A stretch of 64,000 bases of DNA from a virus: IMG/VR virus record IMGVR_UViG_3300025030_000054, positions 1 to 64,000 of that record. One strand, written 5' to 3'. The notes beneath the pieces were generated by a model. That model did not search any database, was not told where the DNA came from, and saw only the letters and a program-made list of their open reading frames with translations. Positions 52,954 through 62,631 of this stretch are shown piece after piece. The stretch's first letter is position 1. Each line of letters starts with the position of its first letter. The position numbers and the translations under genes are program-made.

Positions 52954-54324
52954 TTGTCAAAGATAGCTAACGTGCAGTATGAAATACTATCTCTCAAAAA
53001 ACTTCTAGACTCTAGAGATCCAGAGCTACTTAATAGACTACATTTTGATCTGTACTCTAACGCTGAACTAGCAAATATTTTGAAGATATCTAGTATACTG
53101 TATATGGACACTGGAAGACTGCCTAGCTGGGACCATCTTAAAGCGGAGATAGTAAACAGGGTATTACAGACTGACAAGCAAAACTTTTACCTAGGGCTGC
53201 TTCAAGATATCAAGGACAAGGACGCGGCAGACATAAGCACGGAAGACATAATTAAGAACTTGAAGACTCAAAGACAGTTCAGGCAGATACTGGACTCTGC
53301 TGGCAAACTAGTAGGGTCTGTGGAAAGTAGAGATGCTAACGCAGCAGTAGATATTATGAAAGAATTGTACCAAGACATGTTTTATCAAGACTCTCAAGAA
53401 TCCCTTGAATCTTCTGACTTAGTGAATATGGCAGGTAAGACAACGAGTATAGATTGGGAGACGACTGGCTACGACTCTATAGATGAGAGAGGTGGGATTT
53501 GTAAGGGTGGTTTATGGTACTGCTTAGGTGCAGCTAAGAGAGGTAAAAGCACATTAGCTCAAGGAATGCTGACCCATGCACATGAAAAGTACGGTGGAAG
53601 TTCTTGCTACATGTCATTTGAAATGTCAAAAATCGAGGTAAAGTCTAGGATACTGGCTGCCAAAAGCTCGACAGATATCGGCCTTGTAATAAGTGGATTG
53701 CTAAGTCAAACTGAGAGACTGAATCTAAGAAAAGCTGAGGTGGATCTTCTGATAGGACTTACTCCAAACGCAGAAGACTTTTGCGAGTACACTAGTCAGT
53801 TAAACGATGCAGAGTTTTGGGCAGAGGCTTGGCAGAATTTTGCGCCAAAGGATGATAGGGTCTACATTATCGACGATGCAGGCGATTGGGCTGATACGTT
53901 TACTAAGATGAGATTGTTGGCTACACTCAAAGGAGTCAAGCGATTTGTCATAGATTATCCGATGCTCATCCCTAGGGCATCGGGACCAGAATTCTCTAAA
54001 TTATCCACGTGGGAATATCATTTGGAAATGTCAAAGCAGTTAAAAAGTTTTGCTAGAAATACTGGCACTAGGATCATAGCCCCTGCGCAGTACAAAGAGG
54101 GGGAGGATAAAATTTCTTTTGCTAGTAATATTATCAACGATTGCGACGGAATGATTGCTTTGTATGAAGATGACGGAGACAAAGATTATGGCGAAATGGG
54201 TTGCGTGTCAGTTAAATTTAAAGCATACAGGAACTATATCACAATACCAAGTCAGCCGACACTTCAGCCTTTCAAACTACTTAAAGAATTAAACTACTCT
54301 AGATTTGCTAATTTCAACTTCTAA
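52954..54324 (+). CDS. dnaB: DnaB-type replicative helicase
   Basis: 456 aa from TTG at 52954 after AAAGGAG. N-terminal domain of about 130 residues, then a RecA-fold ATPase: GAAKRGKST (192-200, Walker A), CYMSFEMSKIEV, VIDYP (Walker B region), and TRIIAPAQYKEG near a late CDGMIALY. The order matches the C-terminal half of DnaB/gp4-type helicases. It forms a ring that unwinds the fork and acts with the primase at 57015. Confidence 0.88.
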   Translation: MSKIANVQYEILSLKKLLDSRDPELLNRLHFDLYSNAELANILKISSILYMDTGRLPSWDHLKAEIVNRVLQTDKQNFYLGLLQDIKDKDAADISTEDIIKNLKTQRQFRQILDSAGKLVGSVESRDANAAVDIMKELYQDMFYQDSQESLESSDLVNMAGKTTSIDWETTGYDSIDERGGICKGGLWYCLGAAKRGKSTLAQGMLTHAHEKYGGSSCYMSFEMSKIEVKSRILAAKSSTDIGLVISGLLSQTERLNLRKAEVDLLIGLTPNAEDFCEYTSQLNDAEFWAEAWQNFAPKDDRVYIIDDAGDWADTFTKMRLLATLKGVKRFVIDYPMLIPRASGPEFSKLSTWEYHLEMSKQLKSFARNTGTRIIAPAQYKEGEDKISFASNIINDCDGMIALYEDDGDKDYGEMGCVSVKFKAYRNYITIPSQPTLQPFKLLKELNYSRFANFNF

Positions 54325-54337
54325 GGAGACCAAAACA

Positions 54338-54715
54338 ATGCCTAAAACAATGACTAAACAAATCCCCAAAACCCATTCCCCAATCTTCACCAAACCAGAC
54401 CTATCAACCCTCTACCACAAAGACGACTGCCGATACTACTACGATCCTGAATTTTGTACGTGCGGTGCAGATGCTTTTGCGGAGCTAGAATTTTACAAAA
54501 CTGCTTACAAGGAGTTAGAAACAGCACTCCAAAAACAACAAGAAGAACATGAACAGCTCAACGAAACTAATAAGAAATATAAACAGGCGTTGGGGAAGAT
54601 AGCCATTGAGGAAGCTAACTTGATTAACACCGATGGAGGGCATTACCGTTACGAATACTGTGAGGTTTGTACAGTTATTATCAAACTAGCCGCAGAAGCA
54701 CTTAGTACAAAGTAA
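54338..54715 (+). CDS. Hypothetical protein with coiled coil and Cys sites
   Basis: 125 aa from ATG at 54338 (AAGGAG). A DCRYYYDPEFCTCGAD Cys/His site, a central coiled coil (KELETALQKQQEEHEQLNE) and a second Cys pair (CEVC). Unknown, in the replication operon. Confidence 0.75.
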   Translation: MPKTMTKQIPKTHSPIFTKPDLSTLYHKDDCRYYYDPEFCTCGADAFAELEFYKTAYKELETALQKQQEEHEQLNETNKKYKQALGKIAIEEANLINTDGGHYRYEYCEVCTVIIKLAAEALSTK

Positions 54716-54727
54716 AGGAGCCAAAAA

Positions 54728-54910
54728 ATGATCTATGAAAATTCCCAAGAAGGCAAATGTCCAAAATGTTCTAACCCACATCTAGATTCATCAGACGTAG
54801 AATTTGGTTCAGATTGGGTATCTCACTCAGTATTCTGTGACATTTGCCATTGGTATGGTTCTGAGGTTTATTCTACAAAATTTCTAAGAATGGAGGATGG
54901 AGAGAAATGA
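54728..54910 (+). CDS. Zinc ribbon protein
   Basis: 60 aa. CPKCSNPHL (about 11-14) and CDICHWYG (about 38-41), one ribbon. AAAGGAGCC precedes. Overlaps the next gene by four bases. Confidence 0.75.
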   Translation: MIYENSQEGKCPKCSNPHLDSSDVEFGSDWVSHSVFCDICHWYGSEVYSTKFLRMEDGEK

Positions 54911-55296
54911 TCCTAAGATGCCCACTGAACGCACAAATTAATGCACTAATCTGCATATACACCTGCACAAAAAGTGTGAAAGAAGTATGCAAGGTTTACG
55001 AACAGAACTATGACAAGATTACCAAGCTGCTTATCGAACAGAAGTACCTTGATAAGTATGGTATTCCAGGGCACGTTCTACCAAAATCTAGGCAACCTAA
55101 AAAAGAATCTAAGAGGAAACCAAAGGAAACTACAGCTACAGTTAAGCCAGCTAAAGAAACTAACCCAAAGACTGCTAAACCTGCTAAAGACAAAGAGGCA
55201 GTTCCAGCAGCTTCGGTAAAACCTAAAAGGAAACGTAGAACGAAAGCTGAGATGGCTTTGGCTAGGAATAAGGAGTACCGTAAGGGGGCAGCCTGA
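54907..55296 (+). CDS. Basic Lys/Pro-rich protein
   Basis: 129 aa. N-terminal helical domain (KEVCKVYEQNYDKITKLLIEQ), then a Lys/Pro/Ala-rich linker and KRKRRTKAEMALARN at the end, a tail seen on many phage DNA-binding proteins. Nucleic-acid association likely. Confidence 0.77.
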   Translation: MILRCPLNAQINALICIYTCTKSVKEVCKVYEQNYDKITKLLIEQKYLDKYGIPGHVLPKSRQPKKESKRKPKETTATVKPAKETNPKTAKPAKDKEAVPAASVKPKRKRRTKAEMALARNKEYRKGAA

Positions 55297-56111
55297 ATAA
55301 GTTCAATCACAAAAAGAACTACATAAGACCTTTAAGTAAAGAGTACACAGACCTTGACGCAGCAATATTCAAGAAGTACCTTCACATGCCTAAAGTATAC
55401 TTGAGAGGCATTATAAGAAGGTATCCTAAGAATCTTAACGAAGTCCCTTTGGTGCTTCACAAGCTGCTTGAACAATGTGACTCTTATATTTGGAAAGGAG
55501 TTAAGATGGAACGTAGTAAAGAAGAAATGATTGCGGCTGTTAAGATGAAAATCTCCGGCGTTCCTCCTGCATATTTACTTAGAACAGAACTTCCAAGCAC
55601 TTGTGGAACTAACCTTAAAGTCTATCACAGCATATTGGAAGCACCAGAGTCACTTTCTAAATTAGGTAGGTTGTTGTATTTTCACAGTGGGTTTGAGGAC
55701 AATTCTCTTCTAGCAGCGTCTAACATAATTAAGTCAGGTGTCACAAAAGGCTTAAAGTGCAAGATGACTTCTATGCCTCAGTTCATGGAGGAGCTAAAGA
55801 CCTTTGAAGCCTCTAAGATATTGACCTCCCTAGCCGAAGCAGATATCTCTTGTCTGTATATGTTGGGAACTGTTTATGTTAAAGCTGAATCAGGGTTCAC
55901 AGAGTCTTCTTTATTGACCTTCATAGACCAAAGGAGGGTGAACAAGAAGGCAACTATTTTGTCATCCCACCTAACACCCGCTGAGTTCAAGACGAGATTC
56001 AAAATAGACCTTGATAAGCTAGGGGCAATTTGTTTCAAGATGGAAGATGATGGTGTGGTAAATACTGTGTCGCAGTTAGCTAAAGAACTTGCAGCGTTGA
56101 GAGGGGACTGA
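55293..56111 (+). CDS. Hypothetical protein, probable CTG start
   Basis: 272 aa if translation begins at CTG 55293, which overlaps the previous stop (CTGA) and has AAGGGGG upstream; 241 aa from the first ATG at 55386, which lacks a good binding site. The intervening 31 residues (KFNHKKNYIRPLSKEYTDLD and on) read as coding. The protein is helical and has no recognised motif. Replication operon. Confidence 0.65.
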   Translation: MNKFNHKKNYIRPLSKEYTDLDAAIFKKYLHMPKVYLRGIIRRYPKNLNEVPLVLHKLLEQCDSYIWKGVKMERSKEEMIAAVKMKISGVPPAYLLRTELPSTCGTNLKVYHSILEAPESLSKLGRLLYFHSGFEDNSLLAASNIIKSGVTKGLKCKMTSMPQFMEELKTFEASKILTSLAEADISCLYMLGTVYVKAESGFTESSLLTFIDQRRVNKKATILSSHLTPAEFKTRFKIDLDKLGAICFKMEDDGVVNTVSQLAKELAALRGD

Positions 56112-56113
56112 AA

Positions 56114-56293
56114 ATGGGCGTAAGTATTAACTGCAAATCAAACGATAGAGGCACTTGGTGTGTAAACAGAAATGTAAAGCGAAGTCTGTTTGGCCTCGGT
56201 GCCCGCTGCTGTGTACTGTTCGATAATTGTTCCAGTAGCTGTCCCTTTCAGGAGAAAGTACTTAGGCCAGAATGTCCACCTCCCCGCCCCTAG
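56114..56293 (+). CDS. 59-aa Cys-rich protein
   Basis: ATG at 56114, two bases after the previous stop. Eight Cys (CKSNDRGTWCVNRNVKRS, RCCVLFDNCSSSC, PEC). The CKSNDRGTWC...CPF pattern is a small phage family, likely a zinc or Fe-S protein of unknown role. Confidence 0.7.
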   Translation: MGVSINCKSNDRGTWCVNRNVKRSLFGLGARCCVLFDNCSSSCPFQEKVLRPECPPPRP

Positions 56294-56320
56294 AAAACTA
56301 AATTATTGAGGAGAACAACT

Positions 56321-56566
56321 ATGCCAACAATTTTCATAAAACCTGTAGACTACCTAGTAAGCACCAAAGGAATTGGTATTGACGTTTACAACCAAGATGA
56401 TTACAAGTTGGTTGGGTGTACTTACTTATCAGTGAGTGATGCAAGGAATTTGGCTTGTGAGATTTTAAAGCAGTGTGAGCGGTTTGACAGTGAGTTAGCT
56501 AAGAATAAAGAAGTTGATGGCAAAACTTTTAGCGAGCTTGACTTTAAAAAAGACATGTTGTTTTAA
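56321..56566 (+). CDS. Hypothetical protein, 81 aa
   Basis: ATG at 56321 after GAGGAG. PTIFIKPVDYLVSTKGIGIDV then DARNLACEILKQCERFD, beta then helix. Unknown. Confidence 0.75.
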   Translation: MPTIFIKPVDYLVSTKGIGIDVYNQDDYKLVGCTYLSVSDARNLACEILKQCERFDSELAKNKEVDGKTFSELDFKKDMLF

Positions 56567-56591
56567 AAATAATTTAAATAGGAGGTTATAA

Positions 56592-57005
56592 ATGAGCCAA
56601 GAAATTATAGAAGGCATTAAAGTGCTAAGTGATATGATTAAGAAGTGTCAAGAAGAACTGAAGGTTATTTTGACTGACACTGAAACACCACTGGCAGAGC
56701 GTTGGGAGATTTATAAGCAGACGGTAGAAGAAGATATTATTAGTGAGGTTGATAATTACGGTCCAAGCCTTAGAATCTTAGATAAGATGGGTATTGACAG
56801 CCCTTACGACTACCTATACTGCGATAGATATGCTACTAAGGATTATCTAGATATAGTGGACACTCTGAGAGATAAAATTGCGACAGAGCCTAATAAACGA
56901 GGAAGTTTATGGAAAAGCGTAGATCTTACTAGAGAAAACATCAACAAGGTAAAAGAAGAAATCCTCAGCAAATTCCCTGAAAGGGGCTTTACCTATGACT
57001 GGTAG
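56592..57005 (+). CDS. Hypothetical protein, 137 aa
   Basis: Helical N-terminus (IIEGIKVLSDMIKKCQEELKV) and a middle LRILDKMGIDSPYDYLYCDR. AGGAGGT precedes. Next to primase; unknown. Confidence 0.77.
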   Translation: MSQEIIEGIKVLSDMIKKCQEELKVILTDTETPLAERWEIYKQTVEEDIISEVDNYGPSLRILDKMGIDSPYDYLYCDRYATKDYLDIVDTLRDKIATEPNKRGSLWKSVDLTRENINKVKEEILSKFPERGFTYDW

Positions 57006-57014
57006 GTAATAACT

Positions 57015-57953
57015 ATGGAAGTCCTAGAAATCTTAGACAGCAGGGGTATCCCCTATGTTCACCGAGGAGACAATGAATACGCTATAGTCTGTCTCAACGC
57101 AGCAAATCATCAAGGAGGTTTTGATAGCAAGCCTAGTTTAAACATCAATGTGGAGAAACTTCAAGCCTTCTGTTTTAGCTGCGGATTCTCAATGTCAGAA
57201 ACAGGATTGACTCGCTGGCTTATTGGAGGGGAACTAGAAGATTTATCCTTGCAGACTATGGCTCTAAGGGCTAAGATAAATCGCCTGAAATTGGAAGAGA
57301 CTAAAGATCTTTCAGAAGCTAGGCAGATATTCATTCCACCTGGAGAACCTTGGGCCGAAGATGGGTATAGGGGGATCAGTTTAGACACCTACCAAAAACT
57401 TGGGGCTATAAAATGTACAAGAGGTTTTTACAGTGACCGGATAGTGTTTCCTATTTATCTGCGTGGGGAATTAATTGGAGTGGATGCTAGGGCGCTGCTG
57501 GAAGGGATGCAGCCTAAGTACCAGAGAAATAAAGGATCGCTAGTAAAATCTACTTGGCTGTATCCTTACGATTTGGTTTGCGAGAATAAGCCTGAGTATG
57601 TAATTCTTTGTGAAGGAATATTCGACGCTATAAATTTAGTGGATAAGGGCTTTGATGGGCTATGTTTCTTCGGCACAAACAACTTCGGGTTAACCAAACT
57701 TAGGCTCTTACTAGCTACTGGTTGCGGTGAGGTCATATTATTTTTAGATAAAGACGAGGCTGGCCAGGAAGCGCAGAAACGGATAGGTAGTATGTTAAGC
57801 GACTGGTTACACGTTACTGAGGCTTATACAGGTCACCTGAAAATAAAACCGATAGACTCTTTAGCGAAAGGAAAGTTAGTTTATCAGGACTGTGGCGAAT
57901 TGACTAGAGAAGAGATTTTAGAGGCTGTGGAAAATAGAACTAAATTTAAGTAG
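57015..57953 (+). CDS. DNA primase (zinc finger plus TOPRIM)
   Basis: 312 aa. N-terminal zinc finger of the CHC2 type (CLNAANHQGGFDSKPSL, AFCFSCGF), then a TOPRIM domain with VILCEGIFDAINL (Glu) and ILFLDKDEAGQ (DxD). This equals the primase half of T7 gp4-like proteins, here separate from the helicase. Makes RNA primers at the fork. Starts soon after the 56592 gene with weak spacing. Confidence 0.87.
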   Translation: MEVLEILDSRGIPYVHRGDNEYAIVCLNAANHQGGFDSKPSLNINVEKLQAFCFSCGFSMSETGLTRWLIGGELEDLSLQTMALRAKINRLKLEETKDLSEARQIFIPPGEPWAEDGYRGISLDTYQKLGAIKCTRGFYSDRIVFPIYLRGELIGVDARALLEGMQPKYQRNKGSLVKSTWLYPYDLVCENKPEYVILCEGIFDAINLVDKGFDGLCFFGTNNFGLTKLRLLLATGCGEVILFLDKDEAGQEAQKRIGSMLSDWLHVTEAYTGHLKIKPIDSLAKGKLVYQDCGELTREEILEAVENRTKFK

Positions 57954-58010
57954 TTAAGGTATCTGAGAATTAAACTATAAGGAGGTACAGAATGAAGATG
58001 CAGCAAAATC

Positions 58011-58020
58011 GGTATTTACC
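58011..58020. promoter_or_regulatory. GGTATTTACC, one-mismatch palindrome copy
   Basis: Context AATCGGTATTTACCAATTTC (reversed flanks), nine bases ahead of AGGAGC of the 58038 gene. Confidence 0.5.
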
Positions 58021-58037
58021 AATTTCTAGGAGCATCA

Positions 58038-58424
58038 ATGGCATTAACGGAACAAGAAACGAGGCAAGAGGCGGAAAAGTTCTTAGCTTGGCTGCGACGA
58101 AAATATCCGGCGTATGGGGCACAGGTAAAGGTGATGTACATAAACAAACCGGAGTTGCAGCCAAAAGTGGAGGCAATGGTTTACCAGTACGGAAACGTGT
58201 TTAAGGTTCATGTCGCTACTAGAAGAGACTTTAAGTTTGTTCTACGTGGTGTTGCACATGAATTTGAACATGTTCGGCAGGTTGTAAATGAAGGGGTACC
58301 TATAAATAAAATTAGGGTTAATCAAGAAAAAGCAGCTTGGTTTTTTGCATTACAAGCCCTCAGAGAATACAAGAAAGAAGACCTTAAAAGATGGACTAGA
58401 ATTACTGGTGAGGAAGTTACTTAA
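58038..58424 (+). CDS. SprT-like zinc metallopeptidase
   Basis: 128 aa. ATG at 58038 with AGGAGC upstream. VAHEFEHVRQ is an HExxH zinc site (H-E-F-E-H) and a third metal ligand may be the late Glu. Similar small peptidases are seen in phages. It could trim phage or host proteins, or be a toxin-like defence peptidase. A second frame at 57992 overlaps its first half. Confidence 0.75.
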   Translation: MALTEQETRQEAEKFLAWLRRKYPAYGAQVKVMYINKPELQPKVEAMVYQYGNVFKVHVATRRDFKFVLRGVAHEFEHVRQVVNEGVPINKIRVNQEKAAWFFALQALREYKKEDLKRWTRITGEEVT

Positions 58425-58443
58425 AGGATAAAAGGAGAAAATT

Positions 58444-58752
58444 ATGTCAGAGAATTATTACGGAGTAGGGACTAGTATGCCGGGCGGGAGTTGGCTCTTT
58501 GAGGGTATATTTAGTTCAGAAAAATTGGCGGTAGAGGCTATTGAAGAATTACGTAATATGGTGGGAGTCTCACCTAACGGAGAAATAGCGCCTGAAGACA
58601 TGTTTGTAGCCTACCCAGTTGTGGTGGATGATTTTTATGGCAGCTATGACATATATAATTTTGAGGTGTACTACAGACCTTTGAGAGAGACTAAGGAAGA
58701 AGGACTTAAAGGTTTGATGGAGTATAAGAAATCTGTGGAAGAGGCTTACTAA
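58444..58752 (+). CDS. Hypothetical protein, 102 aa
   Basis: ATG at 58444 after AAAGGAG. Alpha-beta (SSEKLAVEAIEELRNMVG, DMFVAYPVVVDDFYGSYD). Unknown. Last resident gene before a homing-endonuclease insertion. Confidence 0.75.
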   Translation: MSENYYGVGTSMPGGSWLFEGIFSSEKLAVEAIEELRNMVGVSPNGEIAPEDMFVAYPVVVDDFYGSYDIYNFEVYYRPLRETKEEGLKGLMEYKKSVEEAY

Positions 58753-58817
58753 GGGAATTAAAATAAGCATAACCGTTATAAAACGATTATTGATGGAATA
58801 AAAAGTTGGGTGACCTG

Positions 58818-58829
58818 GTATATAATAAG
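58818..58829 (+). promoter_or_regulatory. GTATATAATAAG box upstream of MerR-like/HNH pair
   Basis: GTATATAATAAG 37 bases ahead of the ATG at 58867. Same box precedes two other homing genes. Confidence 0.6.
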
Positions 58830-58866
58830 ATAGAGAAGTACAAAACTATCTTAGGAGAAGTATACC

Positions 58867-59043
58867 ATGTTAATTTCGTCAGGCACCGTATGGAAAAAAT
58901 TTGAAATTTCGAGAGTAAGTTTAGAAGACTGGTTTAATAAAGGACTCATAAGACGCTTCCCGACTCCGGGGGGACATTATAGGTACCTTGAAAAAGAAAT
59001 AATGGCTGTCCTCAATGTTACCGCTGAGGACTTACAGAAGTGA
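58867..59043 (+). CDS. 58-aa MerR/excisionase-like DNA-binding protein
   Basis: ATG at 58867 with TTAGGAG upstream. Winged-helix pattern EISRVSLEDWFNKGLIRR then PTPGGHYRYLEKEI; GGHxRY is the MerR/excisionase wing turn. Its stop overlaps the start of the HNH gene (GTGA), so the pair forms one unit, perhaps a repressor of its own endonuclease. Confidence 0.72.
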   Translation: MLISSGTVWKKFEISRVSLEDWFNKGLIRRFPTPGGHYRYLEKEIMAVLNVTAEDLQK

Positions 59044-60101
59044 TAGTTGATGAGTGGGTTGACGTGATTTGGAACTCTAGCACTAAAGACTACTACATTA
59101 ATTTAGGGTATAAATACACCAAGCTGAGAGGTCCGTTAAAAGTACGAGTAGAACACCTTACTCAGGGGTCCAGCCAACTAGTGACTGTTCAGTGTGATTT
59201 TTGCGGCAAAGTGATTAAAAGACCTATGTACAGATACAACCAAGTAACTAAAAACCAAACTACTGGCTATAGATGCAGAGATTGTTTTGAAGGGAACTTT
59301 GAAAAGGTACACTCCGAATTCTTAGCAAGAGGGCTCACTCCGCTATTCACTGAGTATGTAAACTGTAAAGAGACTTTAGAGTATGTCTGTAAAAAGCATC
59401 CAGATAAAGTACAACGGACCAACTACGATAATTTTTCTTCAGGGCGTGGTTGTATGTTATGCGGTTGGGAATCTACAAGGTACTTTAAATTATCCAAGAT
59501 TGAAGACATCAAAGAAGAATTTGCTAAAGACCCTAGAGGCTACATTCTTTTGAGTGAAAGTTACACGTCGCTAAAAGACAAGCTGCTGTATATTTGCCCT
59601 AAGCACCCCCAGGAAGTTATGAAAATTTCTTTAAACAATTATCGAAGAGGTAAAGGTTGCAGACTGTGTGCCTTTGACCGCCAAAGAGGTGCTGGGAATG
59701 GGAATTATAAAGGACTTTCCACTATTACTAAGAGTTTAAGGTTACACATAATACCGTGGGTCTTGACAGCCTTGAAAGAAAGTAACTTTACATGCTCTCT
59801 GACTGGCGTTAGGGGAGTGCCTTTGGAAGTTCACCATGAGTACTCCTTCTCGGCTAGTAGAGACTCAGCACTAAGGGCAACCGGATTTAGAAAAAATGCA
59901 GTCAGAAATGAACTTTCTGAAGAGCAGTACAGTGAGCTGGTAAAGGTATTTGAGAATATTCATAACAGACACGCACCTAAAGTTATACAAAAGCCTTTAC
60001 ACAAATTATTTCACAAGTACTACGGAAACCGCAATAACACACAACAACAGTTTGAAGAATTTGCGTCTGATTTCTCAAAAGGTTGGTTACTATTTAGCTA
60101 A
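59040..60101 (+). CDS. HNH homing endonuclease
   Basis: 353 aa from GTG at 59040. Three zinc-knuckle/DUF723-like DNA-binding repeats (CDFCGKVIKR, CMLCGWEST, CRLCAFDRQRG), then an HNH nuclease core: CSLTGVRGVPLEVHHEYSFSA (HH and N positions) and a late HKLFHKYYG. Homing endonuclease whose likely target is the DNA polymerase gene that begins ten bases downstream. Confidence 0.85.
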   Translation: MIVDEWVDVIWNSSTKDYYINLGYKYTKLRGPLKVRVEHLTQGSSQLVTVQCDFCGKVIKRPMYRYNQVTKNQTTGYRCRDCFEGNFEKVHSEFLARGLTPLFTEYVNCKETLEYVCKKHPDKVQRTNYDNFSSGRGCMLCGWESTRYFKLSKIEDIKEEFAKDPRGYILLSESYTSLKDKLLYICPKHPQEVMKISLNNYRRGKGCRLCAFDRQRGAGNGNYKGLSTITKSLRLHIIPWVLTALKESNFTCSLTGVRGVPLEVHHEYSFSASRDSALRATGFRKNAVRNELSEEQYSELVKVFENIHNRHAPKVIQKPLHKLFHKYYGNRNNTQQQFEEFASDFSKGWLLFS

Positions 60102-60111
60102 GGAGGTTAAA

Positions 60112-62631
60112 TTGATTGTAGCAAAGATAGGCAGCAAAGTAAACTTGTTGATACTTTACGATTCTCCGCAACACCAAAACTGGATAACTAAAGGAGAAGT
60201 TACCTCAGACGGACTTGGAAAATTCTATACAGACGCAACTACACAAGCTGGTATAGATTTTAACGAGGTTGCTATTTGCTGCCTATCTGACGAGAAGGAC
60301 GGAAAGGCAGCAGGGTTCAAAGCTAAAGAAGCATACATCCAAGAGCTGATAGAAGTCTATGCCCCCAACTTGATCTTGCTGCCTTCCTCAAAAGCATTTG
60401 AAATATTTATGGGAATGAAAGGAGCAAGTAAATTTTACGGGAGAGTTCTGTACAACGAGAAACATAACTGTAAAGTAATAACTATGCCTCCTCACTCTAT
60501 GCTTGTTTACAAACCAGACATTCAGCCTCTGATAACTTCCTCTCTGAGAACCGTTAAAGTAGAAATGGACTTTCCTGAGTTAAGAGAAGAAGAACGGCCC
60601 GACAAGCAGTATGTAATGATTGACACTATAGCCAAATTTAGATCAATGTTTAGGTTCTACAAAGAAAACGTATTTAGCTTCGCTATAGATACTGAAACAA
60701 CGAGCCTTAGATTTAACAGCGGAAAAGTTATCCTCATTCAGTTGAGCCACAAAGATCATTTTGGGGCAGCGATACCAACTCCCGATTACGGAGCTAAGTG
60801 GGCTGATGAAGAGTGGGCCGAAATAGTTGCAGGGCTTAAAGAACTTATAGAAGACGTTAGGAGGGAGAAACTCGTAGCTAATGGTTACTTTGACTTTAAG
60901 TTTTTGGAACACTGTTACGATATTAAACTTCCGAAGGAAAATGTCTTCTGTGTGTTAATTGCGAGTTTTCTCTGTGATGAAAATCGGGAATCTCATTCTC
61001 TAAAATTCTGTGCGTCAACTCTCTTAGACGACAAAACCGCTGTCAACTATGAAGCCCCTTTAGATGACTTCAAAGACAAGTATTGCAAAGAACATAAAAT
61101 CAAGAAGAGTGAGTTCACTTACGATTTAGTTCCACCGGATACCTTGTTTACTTATTCTTGCATGGATGTTGATTTCACATTTCAATTGGCAAGGTACTTT
61201 AAAGAAGAACTTAAAAAAGAAGAACAAGAACAGGTCTTTAAAGATGTAAGTTCTTATGCTTGGGCTTTGGCTAGGATTGAGCAAAATGGCTGGAAGATTG
61301 ACATGGAAGAAGCCCAAAGGTATAAAGAAGAACTAACCGGCAGGATAGCGGAGCTGGAAGAAAAAATTCAAGACCTAAATGAAATCAAAGCTGCTACTAA
61401 GGTCTTGTCTGCGGCAAAGTTAGTAGCTGAAAATGCTAAAAGAAAAACCAAATTAAAAGCACTTAAAGAGCCTCTCAAGTTTCTGGTAAGCAGTCCTAAC
61501 CATAAACGTGTGCTTTTTAAAGACGTGCTTAGGTTCCCTGAAGTAAAGAAAACTAAGAAAGGTTCTTACGCAGTAGATAAAGAATGCTTTGCTATTTGGT
61601 GTGAAAAGTATCCTACAGTTCCTTCTATAAAAGTTATTAGAGAGTTGGAGGAACTTACTAAAATGCGTAATACATATGTGAACGCATTGTTAGAAAAATC
61701 TGTAGACGGAAGAATTCACTGCTCCTACCGAGTAGCTTTTCCTAAAACGGGACGTATTTCAGCACTTTCGCCCAATCTCCAGAACATTACAATGCACTCA
61801 GAAGAGAGTAAAAAACTCAGGAGATGTTTCACTGTAGACAAAGGAAACATGCTGGTACTTTCGGACCTCTCAAACGCGGAGCTGAGACAGGTCGCTGCCA
61901 TAAGCGGTGATGCAGTAATGAGCGAAGGCTTTAAAAATGGACAAGATCCCCACTCTACCACAGCAAAAAGTATTTTTAATCTTGAAGCGCCTGTTGAGGA
62001 AATTAAAGAAAAGTTCAACGAGTATAGACAGCTAGGTAAAGTCCTAGGCTTCTCTGCACTTTACGGCGGAGGTGGTTCTCTGATTGCTAAACGGGCTAAC
62101 ATTGAGGTCGAGGAAGCAGAAAGGCATCTGTCGGAATACTTTAGAAAACATTCTGGAATTGCCCAACTCTTTAAAGACAACACAGCTTTCGCCAAAGAAC
62201 ACGGTTACGCGGTTGCAATCTCAGGTAGACGTAGAAGGGTTCCGTACATCAATTCGGAAGATAAATATTTGGTTCTGAGAGCAGAAAGACAAGCCAACAA
62301 CTTCTTAATCCAGTCTGTTGCCTCGGACTGCATGTTAAAATCCATTGTAAATATGATTACCGAGATTGATGAACTCAACCTCCCTATTAAACTCATCAAC
62401 GTGATCCACGACAGCGTTGAAACGGAAGTGCCTGAGTACTACGTCAACGAAGCCGCAGCATTCATAAAGAGGCATCTGGAAGTCTGGCATTTTGGGTTGA
62501 ACCCAGGATTTGACATGAAGTGTGACGTTGAGGTAGGTTATACGTGGGCCGATCTTGGTGCTTACAAAGAAGAGAGTTATGCTGAACTTGCTGTAGAAAT
62601 CGACCCAGAACAAGAGGAGGAAGAAGAATGA
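60112..62631 (+). CDS. DNA polymerase I family (family A) with UDG-like N-terminal domain
   Basis: 839 aa from TTG at 60112 (AAGGAGGT; the frame is open further upstream but lacks a signal). Residues 1-165 resemble a uracil-DNA-glycosylase-fold domain (YDSPQHQNWITKGEVTSDGLG, PPHSMLVYKPD) without the catalytic residues, as in SPO1-type polymerases. 3'-5' exonuclease: FAIDTETTSL (Asp 193) and NGYFDFKFL. Polymerase motif A SDLSNAELRQ (Asp 585; typical DYSQIELR), motif B RQLGKVLGFSALYG (from Arg 639; typical NFGxxYG), motif C VIHDSVETE (His 766, Asp 767; usual HDE). Replicative polymerase. Confidence 0.93.
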   Translation: MIVAKIGSKVNLLILYDSPQHQNWITKGEVTSDGLGKFYTDATTQAGIDFNEVAICCLSDEKDGKAAGFKAKEAYIQELIEVYAPNLILLPSSKAFEIFMGMKGASKFYGRVLYNEKHNCKVITMPPHSMLVYKPDIQPLITSSLRTVKVEMDFPELREEERPDKQYVMIDTIAKFRSMFRFYKENVFSFAIDTETTSLRFNSGKVILIQLSHKDHFGAAIPTPDYGAKWADEEWAEIVAGLKELIEDVRREKLVANGYFDFKFLEHCYDIKLPKENVFCVLIASFLCDENRESHSLKFCASTLLDDKTAVNYEAPLDDFKDKYCKEHKIKKSEFTYDLVPPDTLFTYSCMDVDFTFQLARYFKEELKKEEQEQVFKDVSSYAWALARIEQNGWKIDMEEAQRYKEELTGRIAELEEKIQDLNEIKAATKVLSAAKLVAENAKRKTKLKALKEPLKFLVSSPNHKRVLFKDVLRFPEVKKTKKGSYAVDKECFAIWCEKYPTVPSIKVIRELEELTKMRNTYVNALLEKSVDGRIHCSYRVAFPKTGRISALSPNLQNITMHSEESKKLRRCFTVDKGNMLVLSDLSNAELRQVAAISGDAVMSEGFKNGQDPHSTTAKSIFNLEAPVEEIKEKFNEYRQLGKVLGFSALYGGGGSLIAKRANIEVEEAERHLSEYFRKHSGIAQLFKDNTAFAKEHGYAVAISGRRRRVPYINSEDKYLVLRAERQANNFLIQSVASDCMLKSIVNMITEIDELNLPIKLINVIHDSVETEVPEYYVNEAAAFIKRHLEVWHFGLNPGFDMKCDVEVGYTWADLGAYKEESYAELAVEIDPEQEEEEE

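Noticed and set aside
57992-58204. 70-aa frame with strong AAGGAGG overlapping the SprT-like gene out of frame
   Set aside because: Codon use and the HExxH motif support the 58038 frame; the upper frame is Gly/Lys-rich and crosses a degenerate palindrome. The binding site may be a relic of another gene.
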